From: Nonomuraea sp. SBT364
GTDB lineage: Bacteria; Actinomycetota; Actinomycetes; Streptosporangiales; Streptosporangiaceae
NCBI RefSeq assembly: GCF_001083785.1
Contig: NZ_LAVL01000068.1
Location: forward strand, 1 to 41,937
Reading direction: 5' to 3'
DNA length: 41,937 nt
Of the stretch, positions 7,292 through 14,285 are shown one piece after another. Within the stretch, counting starts at the first letter, position 1. The number at the start of each line of letters is the position of its first letter. The notes under the pieces were generated by a model. The model did not search any database and was not told where the DNA came from. It worked only from the letters and a program-made list of their open reading frames with translations. The translations under genes were made by a program, and so were the position numbers.

Positions 7292-7468
7292 ATGCGGGGC
7301 TTGGACATCGTTCTCACGATATTCGGTGGGGCGGTTCTCTGGTATGCCGGATCGAGTATCGCGGTCTGGCTCTGGGAGCAGACGCCCTGGAAGAGGCGGG
7401 AGCGGGAAAGGCAGGAGCGGGACACGTACACGCCCCCGAAGATCGACGGCTCCACATACGGTCTGTGA
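7292..7468 (+). CDS. Small single-span membrane protein, unknown
   Basis: 58 residues. A hydrophobic span at residues 3-28 (IVLTIFGGAVLWYAGSSIAV) is followed by WLWEQTPWKRRERERQERD, a strongly charged stretch, and a short tail ending IDGSTYGL. AAAGGTGA precedes ATG by 5 nt. The arrangement suggests a membrane anchor with a cytoplasmic basic tail. I do not recognise a family. Its start lies 31 bp from the divergent LuxR-type gene, so the two transcripts probably overlap or share control. Confidence 0.5.
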   Translation: MRGLDIVLTIFGGAVLWYAGSSIAVWLWEQTPWKRRERERQERDTYTPPKIDGSTYGL

Positions 7469-7481
7469 CCGTCAGTTCTCG

Positions 7482-7501
7482 TACTAGTAAGAAAGTAATA
7501 T
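7482..7501 (+). promoter_or_regulatory. TetR gene promoter: TACTAGTA palindrome and -10 TAATAT
   Basis: TAATAT (7496-7501) is a near-perfect -10 placed 7 nt before the ATG at 7508, so the mRNA is probably leaderless. The 8-bp palindrome TACTAGTA (7482-7489) lies just upstream, between -35 and -10, where an autorepressor would bind. Confidence 0.5.
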
Positions 7502-7507
7502 GGCGGG

Positions 7508-8143
7508 ATGCGTACCGGACGGCCGCCGAAGATCTCCAGGGCCGACATCGTCGCGGCCGCCCACCGGGTCGTCGAGGCCGACGGCGTCGAGGGGCTGACC
7601 ATGCGCCGTCTGGCGCGGGAGGTCGGCAGCACGGCCATGGCGCTCTACCACCACGTGCGTGACAAGGAGGAGCTGCTCCTGCTCCTCCTCGACGACTACG
7701 CGGCGGATCTGCCCAGGCCGGAGGGCCTGCCGGAGGAGCCGCGCGAGCGCGTGGTGGTGGTGGCGACGGCGATGCGCGAGGCCCTGTCGGGCTGCCCGTG
7801 GATCGTGGACGTGCTGCGGGCCGACGACCTGCTGTCGGTGGGCGCGCTGTGGTATCCGGAGAAGATCATCGACGCCGCCGTGGGCGCGGGGCTGACGACG
7901 GAGGAGGCCGTGGACGCGTACCGGATCATCTGGCACTACACGGCGGGAGAGCTCGGCGGGCGGGCGGCGGCGGGCAGACGGCGGGCCCAGGGCGGGAGCA
8001 CCTACCGGGAGCGGGTGTTCGCCGAGCTGGACGGGGACGAGTTCCCCCGGCTGGCGGAGCTGGGGCGGCGGTGGGAGGAGCTGACCGCGAAGGACACCTA
8101 CGACCGGGGCCTGCGCGCGCTCGTCGGTGGCCTGCTGCCCTGA
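7508..8143 (+). CDS. TetR family transcriptional regulator
   Basis: 211 residues. N-terminal TetR HTH: ISRADIVAAAHRVVEADGVEGLTMRRLAREVGSTAMALYHHVRDKEELL (residues 9-57). The C-terminal part is an all-helical ligand-binding domain with a helix DAYRIIWHYTAGELGG typical of the TetR_C group found beside drug transporters. It starts at ATG with a -10 box 7 nt upstream and no ribosome binding site, hence leaderless. Its TGA is directly followed by the stop codon of the convergent permease gene (TGATCA at 8141-8146). Ligand unknown; likely represses itself through TACTAGTA. Confidence 0.9.
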   Translation: MRTGRPPKISRADIVAAAHRVVEADGVEGLTMRRLAREVGSTAMALYHHVRDKEELLLLLLDDYAADLPRPEGLPEEPRERVVVVATAMREALSGCPWIVDVLRADDLLSVGALWYPEKIIDAAVGAGLTTEEAVDAYRIIWHYTAGELGGRAAAGRRRAQGGSTYRERVFAELDGDEFPRLAELGRRWEELTAKDTYDRGLRALVGGLLP

Positions 8144-8938
8144 TCAGGCGATGTCCCGCCGCAACGGCGCCGCGACGGCCATGACGGCCGCGACCAGGGC
8201 GTAGCCGACCAGCACGGCGCCGCCGGCCGGCGCGGACAGCAACTCCGAGGCGGAGGCGCCGGTCTGGTCGGCGATGGCGTCGGCCAGGTAGGTGAAGCCG
8301 GTCAGCGCGGCGGTGGCCCCGCCCGGCAGGTAGGGGTAGACCAGCTTGACGCCCGGGATGAGCATCAGCGTCGTCTCGACCAGGTAGAAGTACGCGCCCA
8401 CGACGGCGAGTGCGGTCACCTGGTTGCGCAGCAGGGCGCCCATGGCCACGCCGAGCAGGGTGTAGACGGCCATGGTCAGCGCGATGCGCGCCAGGAAGGC
8501 GACGATCGTCCAGGTGGGGAGGCCGAGCGTGACGCCCTTGAGCGCGGCCGCGCCGAAGAGGGCGCCGCCCGCCACGGCCGAGGCGACGACGCCGTAGACG
8601 AGGCCCGCGCCGGTGTAGACGGTCAGCTTGGCGGCGAGCCAGGTCCAGCGCCGGGGCGCGAACAGCGTCGTGGTGGTGATGGTGCGGTGCCGGTATTCGG
8701 CGGCCACGGCCACGGTGCCGAGCAGTGCGGGGGCGAACACGGTGAAGCCGAGCAGCCCGAGCAGCACGCGGGTGCCCTGCTCGGTGGCCAGGCCGGGCAG
8801 CGGCGGGTTGAAGTTCTCCGGGCCGACGAGCGCGAGCAGGCCGATCAGGGCGCCGCTGCCCAGCGCGGCCAGCAGCCCCCACAGCCAGAGCCTGGTGGCG
8901 GCCAGGCGGGTCCATTCGGCGGACAGCAGCGCGGTCAT
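8144..8938 (-). CDS. ABC-2 type transporter permease
   Basis: 264 residues with about six membrane spans. The start MTALLSAEWTRLAATRLWLWG and the amphipathic AAEYRHRTITTTTLFAPRRWTWLAAKL segment are characteristic of ABC-2 permeases that pair with a separate ATPase. Its start overlaps the stop of the upstream ATPase gene by 4 bp (ATGA), so the two are translationally coupled. Substrate is unknown; such pairs often export drugs, peptides or lipids, or act as sensors in YtrA-type systems. Confidence 0.88.
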   Translation of the reverse strand: MTALLSAEWTRLAATRLWLWGLLAALGSGALIGLLALVGPENFNPPLPGLATEQGTRVLLGLLGFTVFAPALLGTVAVAAEYRHRTITTTTLFAPRRWTWLAAKLTVYTGAGLVYGVVASAVAGGALFGAAALKGVTLGLPTWTIVAFLARIALTMAVYTLLGVAMGALLRNQVTALAVVGAYFYLVETTLMLIPGVKLVYPYLPGGATAALTGFTYLADAIADQTGASASELLSAPAGGAVLVGYALVAAVMAVAAPLRRDIA

Positions 8939-9816
8939 CGGGAGCCTCCGGTGAGGTGCAGGAACGCCTGTTCGAGGGTGGGGCGTTCGGACGTGATCTC
9001 GTGCAGTGCGATGCCCTGGGCGGTCGCCGCGGCGGCCACCTCGGCGGCGTCCAGGCCGTGGACGCGCAGCACGCCGGGCGGCTCGTGCTCGACGCGGATC
9101 CCGTCGCGCGCCAGCGCGGCCGCGAACCGCTCCGCCTGCGGGGACCGGACCAGCACGGCGGCCGGGCCGTACAGCTCGCGGAGGGGGCCGGTGCTGACCA
9201 GCCGTCCCTCGCGGATCACCACGGCGTGGTCGGCCAGGTGCTCGACCTCGCCGAGCACGTGGCTGGAGACCAGGACGGTGCGGCCCTCGGCGGCCAGCTC
9301 GCGCAGGAACCGGCGCAGCCAGGCGGTGCCTTCGGGGTCGAGGCCGTTGCCGGGCTCGTCGAGCAGCAGCGCCTGCGGATCGCCGAGCAGCGCGGTGGCC
9401 AGGTTGAGCCGCTGGCGCATGCCGGTCGACAGCGCCCGCGTGAGGCGGCCGGCGAACGCCGACACCCCGGTCAGCTCGGCGACCCGGGCGGCCCGCGCCG
9501 CGCCGTACCGGCCCATGCGGGCGTAGACCCGCAGGTGGTCGCCGGCCGTGTGCGCGGGGTGGAAGCCCGCGCTGTCGAGCACGGCGCCGACGGCCGCGGA
9601 CGGCGCGGGCAGGTCGGCGTAGCGCCTGCCGCCGAACAGGGCGGTGCCGGCGGTCGGCGTCACCAGGCCCAGCATCATCCGCATCGTGGTGGTCTTGCCG
9701 GCGCCGTTCGGCCCGAGGAAGCCGGTGACCGCGCCGGGCGGCACGTCGAAGCTGAGCTCGCTGACGGCGGTCACCGGCCCGTACGTCTTCGTCAGGCCGC
9801 GGACCTCGATGTTCAT
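8935..9816 (-). CDS. ABC transporter ATP-binding protein
   Basis: 293 residues. Walker A GPNGAGKTT near residue 38, Q-loop region, signature LSTGMRQRLNLATALLG, Walker B LLLDEPGNGLDPEG and the H-loop SSHVLGE are all present. The C-terminal 80 residues are an accessory domain as in BcrA/DrrA-type ATPases. ATG 9816 gives the normal start of the ABC domain (MNIEVRGLTKTYGPV). The start overlaps the end of the PH-like gene by 4 bp, so genes 10169 to 8144 form one operon, under the GntR regulator that diverges from it. Confidence 0.93.
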   Translation of the reverse strand: MNIEVRGLTKTYGPVTAVSELSFDVPPGAVTGFLGPNGAGKTTTMRMMLGLVTPTAGTALFGGRRYADLPAPSAAVGAVLDSAGFHPAHTAGDHLRVYARMGRYGAARAARVAELTGVSAFAGRLTRALSTGMRQRLNLATALLGDPQALLLDEPGNGLDPEGTAWLRRFLRELAAEGRTVLVSSHVLGEVEHLADHAVVIREGRLVSTGPLRELYGPAAVLVRSPQAERFAAALARDGIRVEHEPPGVLRVHGLDAAEVAAAATAQGIALHEITSERPTLEQAFLHLTGGSR

Positions 9817-10169
9817 GCCGTCACCGCCGTCAGGCGCCGCAGCAGCTCGTCGGCGTCCGGCAGGCTGAGGACCAGCTCGTCGTGGCCGGCCACCCGGCCC
9901 TTCAGCGTGATGCGCAGCCCGGGGACGTCGCGGCGGGCCACGACCAGGCGCTTGACGCCGCTGAAGGACGTCCACGTGCCGATCTTGACGACGCCGGTGA
10001 CGAGCAGGCCGAAGCGGATGCCCTTGGCGGCCGTGAGCGGCCGGTCGAGGCGGCTGACCCCGGCGATGGCCGCCAGCGGCACGCGGACGGCGGCGGTCCT
10101 GGTGAACAGTCGCGCCCATGGGCCGAAGCGCACGGTCAGCGTGTCGTGGTGGATGCGGGTTTGGATCAT
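9813..10169 (-). CDS. Small PH-domain-like protein, first gene of the ABC operon
   Basis: 118 residues with alternating beta-strand pattern (TLTVRFGPWARLFTRTAAVRVPLAAIAGVSRL, GLRITLKGRVAGHDELVLSL) and a final helix DADELLRRLTAV. This is the look of bacterial PH-like (bPH) proteins. ATG 10169 has AAGGGA 7 nt upstream. It is soluble, without signal peptide. It heads the operon with the ABC ATPase and permease; it may bind the transporter or lipid, but that is inference. Confidence 0.7.
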   Translation of the reverse strand: MIQTRIHHDTLTVRFGPWARLFTRTAAVRVPLAAIAGVSRLDRPLTAAKGIRFGLLVTGVVKIGTWTSFSGVKRLVVARRDVPGLRITLKGRVAGHDELVLSLPDADELLRRLTAVTA

Positions 10170-10195
10170 GATCTGTTCCCTTCGCTCTATCTGTT

Positions 10196-10217
10196 CTATT
10201 AGTTGTATATCAAATAG
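10196..10217. promoter_or_regulatory. Operator between divergent operons (YtrA/GntR type)
   Basis: Imperfect 22-bp palindrome with outer arms CTATT and AATAG centred near 10206, in an AT-rich 51-bp gap between the PH/ABC operon and the GntR gene. It contains -10-like elements for both directions (TATATC and relatives). Placement is ideal for the GntR product to repress both operons. Confidence 0.5.
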
Positions 10218-10220
10218 GCT

Positions 10221-10616
10221 GTGAGTGTGCACCTGATCCTCGACCTCGACAGTGAGGTCCCGATCTACCAGCAGATCCGGGACCGGATCGTGGAGGCCAT
10301 CGCCGCGCGGCAGGCCAAGGAGGGCGACCCGCTGCCCTCGACCCGGCAGCTCGCCGCCGACTTCGGCATCAACTTCCACACCGTGAACAAGGCCTACGAC
10401 CTGCTGCGGCAGCAGGGCGTGATCCGGATCAACCGCAAGAGCGGCGCCGTCGTGCGCCGGGACGCCGACAGCGGGCCGCCCGAGGCCCCCTTCGCCGAGG
10501 AATGGGAGGAACGCATGCGTGTGCTGCTGGCGGAAGCCACGGTCCACGGCCTGGACCGGGAGGACGTGCTGCGCCGGTGCGCGGCGCTGCTGGACGGTTT
10601 CGGGAGCGGCACATGA
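10221..10616 (+). CDS. GntR family regulator, YtrA subfamily
   Basis: 131 residues. Winged HTH of GntR type: PIYQQIRDRIVEAIAARQAKEGDPLPSTRQLAADFGINFHTVNKAYDLLRQQGVI (residues 14-68), followed by only a short C-terminal helical dimerisation part (RMRVLLAEATVHGLDREDVLRRC). The short length defines the YtrA group, which regulates ABC transporter operons. Start GTG 10221 or GTG 10227; there is no ribosome binding site, so it may be leaderless. Its end overlaps the next gene by 4 bp (ATGA). Expected to bind the palindrome at 10196-10217. Confidence 0.9.
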   Translation: MSVHLILDLDSEVPIYQQIRDRIVEAIAARQAKEGDPLPSTRQLAADFGINFHTVNKAYDLLRQQGVIRINRKSGAVVRRDADSGPPEAPFAEEWEERMRVLLAEATVHGLDREDVLRRCAALLDGFGSGT

Positions 10617-11635
10617 TCGCGCTGATCACCGTCGCCCTGATCACCTGCCTGACCCTGGCGCTGCCGGTGCTGGCCAGGCCGACGCTGCCGTTCGGCGTGC
10701 GGGTGCCGGCCGAACGCGCGGGCGACCCCGTCATCGTCGCCGAGCGCCGCCGCTACGCCCGCGCGGTCGTCGCGGTGGCCGTGCTGTCCGTCCCCGTCCT
10801 GTTCCTCGCGGGGTGGCCGGAGGCGGTCTGCGCGGCGGTGGCCGTCGTGGACCTGCTGCTGTACGGCCTGGCCCACCACCGGATCCGGGCCGCCGGGCAG
10901 GCCGGCGCGTGGGCGGCCGGGAGGCGCAGGGGCGTCGCCGTGGACACCACCTTCCGCACCGACCCGGTCCGCGTGCCATGGCGGTGGGCGGTGCCCGCGC
11001 TGGTCGTCGTGCTGGTCACGGCGGGCGTCGGCTGGTTCGGCGGGGTCACGGCCTTCGAGCCGGTGCTCCACCAGGTCGCGATCACGCTGGTCGTGCCGGT
11101 GGTGGCGCTGATCGTGCTGCGGGCCCGGCCCGACCTCGACGCCGCCAGGCCCCGGGGATCGGCCCGCCGCTACCGCGTCTACCTGCGCGGCGTCGCCGCC
11201 ATGACGCTGCTGTCCGCCGCCTGCCTCAACCTGGGGCTGTTCGTCGCGGCGCTGCGCCTGTGGCGGTTCGTCCCGGACTCGGCCTTCTGGCAGGTGGTCA
11301 CGTACCTGCCGCTCGCCGGGCTGCTGGCCGGTTGGGTGATCTGGGAGACCAGGGTCGGCCAGGCCGGGCACCGCCTGCCCGCGCTGCCCGGGGAGGAGCA
11401 GGAGGACTCCGGGGTGGGGCAGCGTGACGACAACCGCCACTGGTTCCTGGCGGGCACCGTCTACGTCAACCGCCGCGACCCCGCCCTGCTGGTGCACGCC
11501 CGTGCCGCCTCCTCCTCCTGGACCCTCAACCTGGGGCATCCGGTCGCCTGGGTCCTGCTCGCCGTCCTGGCGGGGATCGGTCTGCTCGCGCTGTCGGGCG
11601 TCATCGACCTGCCGGAGAAGCGCGGGTTCCTGTAG
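10613..11635 (+). CDS. Membrane protein with C-terminal DUF5808-like domain
   Basis: 340 residues. Six to eight membrane spans, starting with MIALITVALITCLTLALPVL, then FGVRVPAER as in DUF1648-type proteins. The C-terminal segment (DDNRHWFLAGTVYVNRRDPALLVHARAASSSWTLNLGHP) matches the pattern of DUF5808, a short domain found in membrane proteins next to YtrA-type GntR regulators. Its start overlaps the GntR stop (ATGA), so the two are coupled. Function is unknown; context suggests a role in sensing or immunity to cell-envelope stress together with the divergent ABC operon. Confidence 0.75.
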   Translation: MIALITVALITCLTLALPVLARPTLPFGVRVPAERAGDPVIVAERRRYARAVVAVAVLSVPVLFLAGWPEAVCAAVAVVDLLLYGLAHHRIRAAGQAGAWAAGRRRGVAVDTTFRTDPVRVPWRWAVPALVVVLVTAGVGWFGGVTAFEPVLHQVAITLVVPVVALIVLRARPDLDAARPRGSARRYRVYLRGVAAMTLLSAACLNLGLFVAALRLWRFVPDSAFWQVVTYLPLAGLLAGWVIWETRVGQAGHRLPALPGEEQEDSGVGQRDDNRHWFLAGTVYVNRRDPALLVHARAASSSWTLNLGHPVAWVLLAVLAGIGLLALSGVIDLPEKRGFL

Positions 11636-11673
11636 GAAGCGGGCCGCTATCTGCAGGAGTGTTACTCTCTTTC

Positions 11674-11701
11674 GGTACGTACGTGCTCGGGCGTGCGTAC
11701 C
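11674..11701. promoter_or_regulatory. HxlR operator
   Basis: Inverted repeat with arms GGTACGTACG and CGTGCGTACC (9 of 10 pairs) and an 8-bp spacer. It lies 18-45 bp before the HxlR start, downstream of a GTTACTCTCTTT stretch often seen in HxlR-controlled promoters. Probable autoregulatory site. Confidence 0.55.
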
Positions 11702-11718
11702 GGACCCGGAGGTGCGCC

Positions 11719-12120
11719 ATGGCAACCCAGACGGCCGCCGAACGCCGCGCCGGCGAGCGTGTCGCGTACGACGCCTTCCTCAGGGAGTGCCCGACCAGCC
11801 AACTGCTCGACCGCATCAGCGACAAGTGGGTGAGCCTGATCCTGGCCGCGCTGCGCCAGCAGGGCACCATGCGCTACAGCGACCTGGGCCGCAAGATCCC
11901 CGGTGTCAGCCAGAAGATGCTGACCCAGACGCTGCGTTCGCTGGAGCGCGACGGCCTGGTCAGCCGCACGGTGACCCCGTCGGTCCCGGTGCGCGTCGAC
12001 TACCGGCTCACCGACCTGGGGACGAGCCTGAGCGGCCTGATGGTCGCGGTGAAGGAGTGGGCGGAAACCCACATCGAGCAGGTCTGGGAGGCCCGCGATC
12101 AGTACGACGCGGCCGGCTAG
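11719..12120 (+). CDS. HxlR family transcriptional regulator
   Basis: 133 residues. Single winged HTH of HxlR type: CPTSQLLDRISDKWVSLILAALRQQGTMRYSDLGRKIPGVSQKMLTQTLRSLERDGLVSRTVTPSVPVRVDYRLTDLG. Cys27 near the start of the conserved domain is the residue that senses quinones or electrophiles in related proteins. ATG 11719 has GGAGG 6 nt upstream. It lies 18 bp before a quinone-oxidoreductase-like gene, its probable target, in the same direction and probably the same transcript. Confidence 0.92.
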   Translation: MATQTAAERRAGERVAYDAFLRECPTSQLLDRISDKWVSLILAALRQQGTMRYSDLGRKIPGVSQKMLTQTLRSLERDGLVSRTVTPSVPVRVDYRLTDLGTSLSGLMVAVKEWAETHIEQVWEARDQYDAAG

Positions 12121-12138
12121 ATCAGCGGGAAGGCAGTC

Positions 12139-13083
12139 ATGCGCGCCGTGGTGATGGATCGGCTGGGCGGGCCGGAGGTGCTGCGCGTCCAGGAGGTCGC
12201 GGAACCGGTGCCGGGGCCCGGCGAGGTGCTCGTGGCGGTCGCGTACGCCGGGATCACGTTCGTCGAGACGCAGGTGCGGGCGGGCACCGGACCGGCGGCC
12301 GGGCAGGCGCCGCCGTTGCCGCGCATCCCCGGCAACGGCGTGGGCGGGCGGGTGCTGGTCGTCGGCCCGCGGGTCGATCCCGGGCTGGCCGGGACGACCG
12401 TGGTGACCACGACGGGCGGCGCCGGCGGCTACGCGGAGCTCGCCGTGGCCCGCGCCGAGGACCTCACCCCGGTCCCGGCGGGCGTGCCGCTGCGTGACGC
12501 GGTGGCGCTGCTGGCCGACGGCCGGACGGCGGTGCTCGTCCACCGGCAGGCCGGGGTGCGGCCGGGCGAATGGGTGCTGGTGGAAGCGGCCGGCGGCGGT
12601 GTGGGCAGCCTGCTGGTGCAGCTCGCGGCCGCCTCAGGGGCGAAGGTGATCGGCGCGGCCCGTGGCCGGGCCAAGGCCGGGCTGGTCACGTCGCTGGGCG
12701 CGCTCGCCTGCGTGGACTACTCCGTGCCGGGCTGGGAGCGGGCCGTCGTCGAGCGGACCGGCGGCGTCGACGTGGTCTTCGACGGGGTCGGCGGCGAGGT
12801 CGGCGCGCAGGGCATGCTCGCCGTGCGGCCCGGCGGCCGGGCGAGCCTGTACGGCATGGCGTCGGGGTCCTGGACCGAGCCCGCCGCTCACGTGACGCTC
12901 GTGCCGCGCTCCGTACCGGCTCCGGCCGAGATCCGGGCGCTGGCCGAGGAGGCGCTGGCGCACGCGGCGGCCGGCCGGCTGCGCCCGGTCGTCGGCCAGA
13001 CCTACCCCCTGGCCGAGGCCGCCGAGGCGCACCGGGCGATCGAGGCCCGCGCCACGACCGGCAAGACCCTGCTGATCCCGTGA
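12139..13083 (+). CDS. NADPH:quinone reductase-like, zinc-independent MDR oxidoreductase
   Basis: 314 residues. N-terminal GroES-like domain (MRAVVMDRLGGPEVLRVQEV, PGPGEVLVAVAYAGITFVETQVR), then a Rossmann domain with AAGGGVGSLLVQLAAASGAKVIG as the NADPH-binding loop. No zinc ligands are seen, as in QOR/zeta-crystallin enzymes. The early IPGNGVGG replaces the more common PGxExAG. Expected role: reducing quinones or enones. It follows the HxlR gene with an 18-bp gap containing GGGAAGG as ribosome binding site, which fits electrophile-induced control. Confidence 0.9.
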   Translation: MRAVVMDRLGGPEVLRVQEVAEPVPGPGEVLVAVAYAGITFVETQVRAGTGPAAGQAPPLPRIPGNGVGGRVLVVGPRVDPGLAGTTVVTTTGGAGGYAELAVARAEDLTPVPAGVPLRDAVALLADGRTAVLVHRQAGVRPGEWVLVEAAGGGVGSLLVQLAAASGAKVIGAARGRAKAGLVTSLGALACVDYSVPGWERAVVERTGGVDVVFDGVGGEVGAQGMLAVRPGGRASLYGMASGSWTEPAAHVTLVPRSVPAPAEIRALAEEALAHAAAGRLRPVVGQTYPLAEAAEAHRAIEARATTGKTLLIP

Positions 13084-13094
13084 GACCGCTTAGA

Positions 13095-13127
13095 GGCATT
13101 AAACGTAGATAGATGCCCTAGAATGCC
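13095..13127 (+). promoter_or_regulatory. TetR gene promoter and operator
   Basis: TAGAAT (13119-13124) is a consensus -10. GGCAT (13095-13099) and ATGCC (13113-13117) form an inverted repeat with a 13-bp spacer, and a further AATGCC (13122-13127) overlaps the -10. Suits autorepression by the TetR gene that starts at 13151. Confidence 0.4.
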
Positions 13128-13150
13128 AGCGGTCCCGAGGAGAGGCGACG

Positions 13151-13867
13151 ATGTCCGCACGCACCACCGGCCGGCGGGAGAGGCTGCGCCAGGCCACCCT
13201 TGAGGAGATCCACGCCGCCGCGCGCAAACTGCTGGTCGAGCAGGGCTCGGCCGCCGTGACCGTCAACGCGGTCGCCCGGGAGATCGGCGTGAGCGGCCCG
13301 GCCCTGTATCACTACTACTCCGGCCACGACGAGCTGGTCGGCGCGGTGACCGCCGGCTTCTTCCGCGAGCTGGCCGGCGCGATGGAGCAGGCCCGCGACG
13401 CCCAGGCCGGCGCGCCCATCGCCGAGCGCCTGCTGGCCGTCTGCCGCGCCATGCGCGCCTGGGCGATCGGCCACCCGGCCGAGTTCGGCTGGATCTTCGC
13501 CAGCCCGATAACCCCGCCCAACCTGCGGCGCGACTCCGCGCGCCACCAGGCCGCGCTGCGGTTCGAGCAAATCCTGCTGGACCTGACGGTCGAGCTGTGG
13601 CGGACACGCCAGTTCCCGGTGCCCGACCTGGCCGGCCTGCCCGAGTCGCAGCGCGAGCAGCTCACCGCCTTCTCCGACGTCATCGGCGGCGTGCTCCCGC
13701 CGGAGGCCGTCCACGTCTTCCTGTCGTGCTGGATCAGGCTGTACGGCCTGCTGTGCATGGAAGTCCTGCACCAGCTGGACTTCGTCTACACCGACCTGGA
13801 GCCCGTCTTCGAGGAGTGCCTGCGCGATCTGGCCGGCCTGCTCGACCTCGACTACTCCCGCACCTGA
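13151..13867 (+). CDS. TetR family transcriptional regulator (WHG-type C-terminus)
   Basis: 238 residues. HTH at residues 14-62: ATLEEIHAAARKLLVEQGSAAVTVNAVAREIGVSGPALYHYYSGHDELV. The C-terminal domain begins with AWAIGHPAEFGWIFASPI, the pattern of the WHG domain common in actinobacterial TetR proteins. GAGGAGAGG lies before the ATG. It follows the quinone reductase by 67 bp with its own promoter, and precedes the YCII/sigma pair by 82 bp. No adjacent transporter or enzyme reveals a ligand. Confidence 0.9.
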   Translation: MSARTTGRRERLRQATLEEIHAAARKLLVEQGSAAVTVNAVAREIGVSGPALYHYYSGHDELVGAVTAGFFRELAGAMEQARDAQAGAPIAERLLAVCRAMRAWAIGHPAEFGWIFASPITPPNLRRDSARHQAALRFEQILLDLTVELWRTRQFPVPDLAGLPESQREQLTAFSDVIGGVLPPEAVHVFLSCWIRLYGLLCMEVLHQLDFVYTDLEPVFEECLRDLAGLLDLDYSRT

Positions 13868-13885
13868 AAATTTTGCCACCCCGCC

Positions 13886-13912
13886 TGTCCGGAAGCGATG
13901 CGCCCGTTCGTC
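13886..13912 (+). promoter_or_regulatory. Candidate ECF sigma promoter (TGTCCG, 17 bp, CGTC)
   Basis: TGTCCG (13886-13891) and CGTC (13909-13912) are separated by 17 bp and placed 37 bp before the YCII gene. As I recall, ECF42 sigma factors in Streptomyces recognise TGTCGA and CGWC, so this looks like an autoregulated promoter for the YCII-sigma operon. Confidence 0.5.
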
Positions 13913-13949
13913 ACCATGGTGAACACCACCACCAGCGAAGGAGCGCACG

Positions 13950-14285
13950 ATGAAGTACCTGATGTTCGTCTGCAGCGACACCCAGCCCGACACGGACAAG
14001 ACGGACTGGCCGGACGTCGATGTCTGGGTGGCGGAGAACGACGCACGCGGGCGGCGCGTGCGGGGCGCGGTACTGGCCCCGGAGACGGCGGCGACCACCG
14101 TCCGCGTCCGTGAGGGCGAGCTGATCCTCACCGACGGCCCGTTCGCCGAGACCAAAGAGGTGATCGTGGGCTTCGACCTGCTCGACTGCGCCGACCTGGA
14201 CGAGGCGATCGAGGTCGCCCGCACGCATCCGATGGCCCGGGCGGGACGACTGGAGCTGCGGCCGTTCGCCGACTTCGAACAGTGA
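13950..14285 (+). CDS. YCII-related (DGPF) protein linked to ECF42 sigma
   Basis: 111 residues. The family signature TDGPFAETKEVIVGFDLLDC (residues 61-80) defines DGPF proteins, ferredoxin-like folds related to YciI. It opens with the usual MKYLMFVCSD. GAAGGAG lies upstream of ATG. Its stop overlaps the start of the sigma factor gene by 4 bp (GTGA), a very conserved arrangement: DGPF genes and ECF42 sigma genes occur together and the DGPF genes are targets of the sigma factor. Biochemical function is unknown. Confidence 0.92.
   Translation: MKYLMFVCSDTQPDTDKTDWPDVDVWVAENDARGRRVRGAVLAPETAATTVRVREGELILTDGPFAETKEVIVGFDLLDCADLDEAIEVARTHPMARAGRLELRPFADFEQ

Noticed and set aside
7261..7638. Extension of the LuxR-type gene to a 373-residue protein starting at 7638
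   Set aside because: The added part has no domain-like features and overlaps the TetR gene start and the 58-aa ORF. A ribosome binding site supports ATG 7260.
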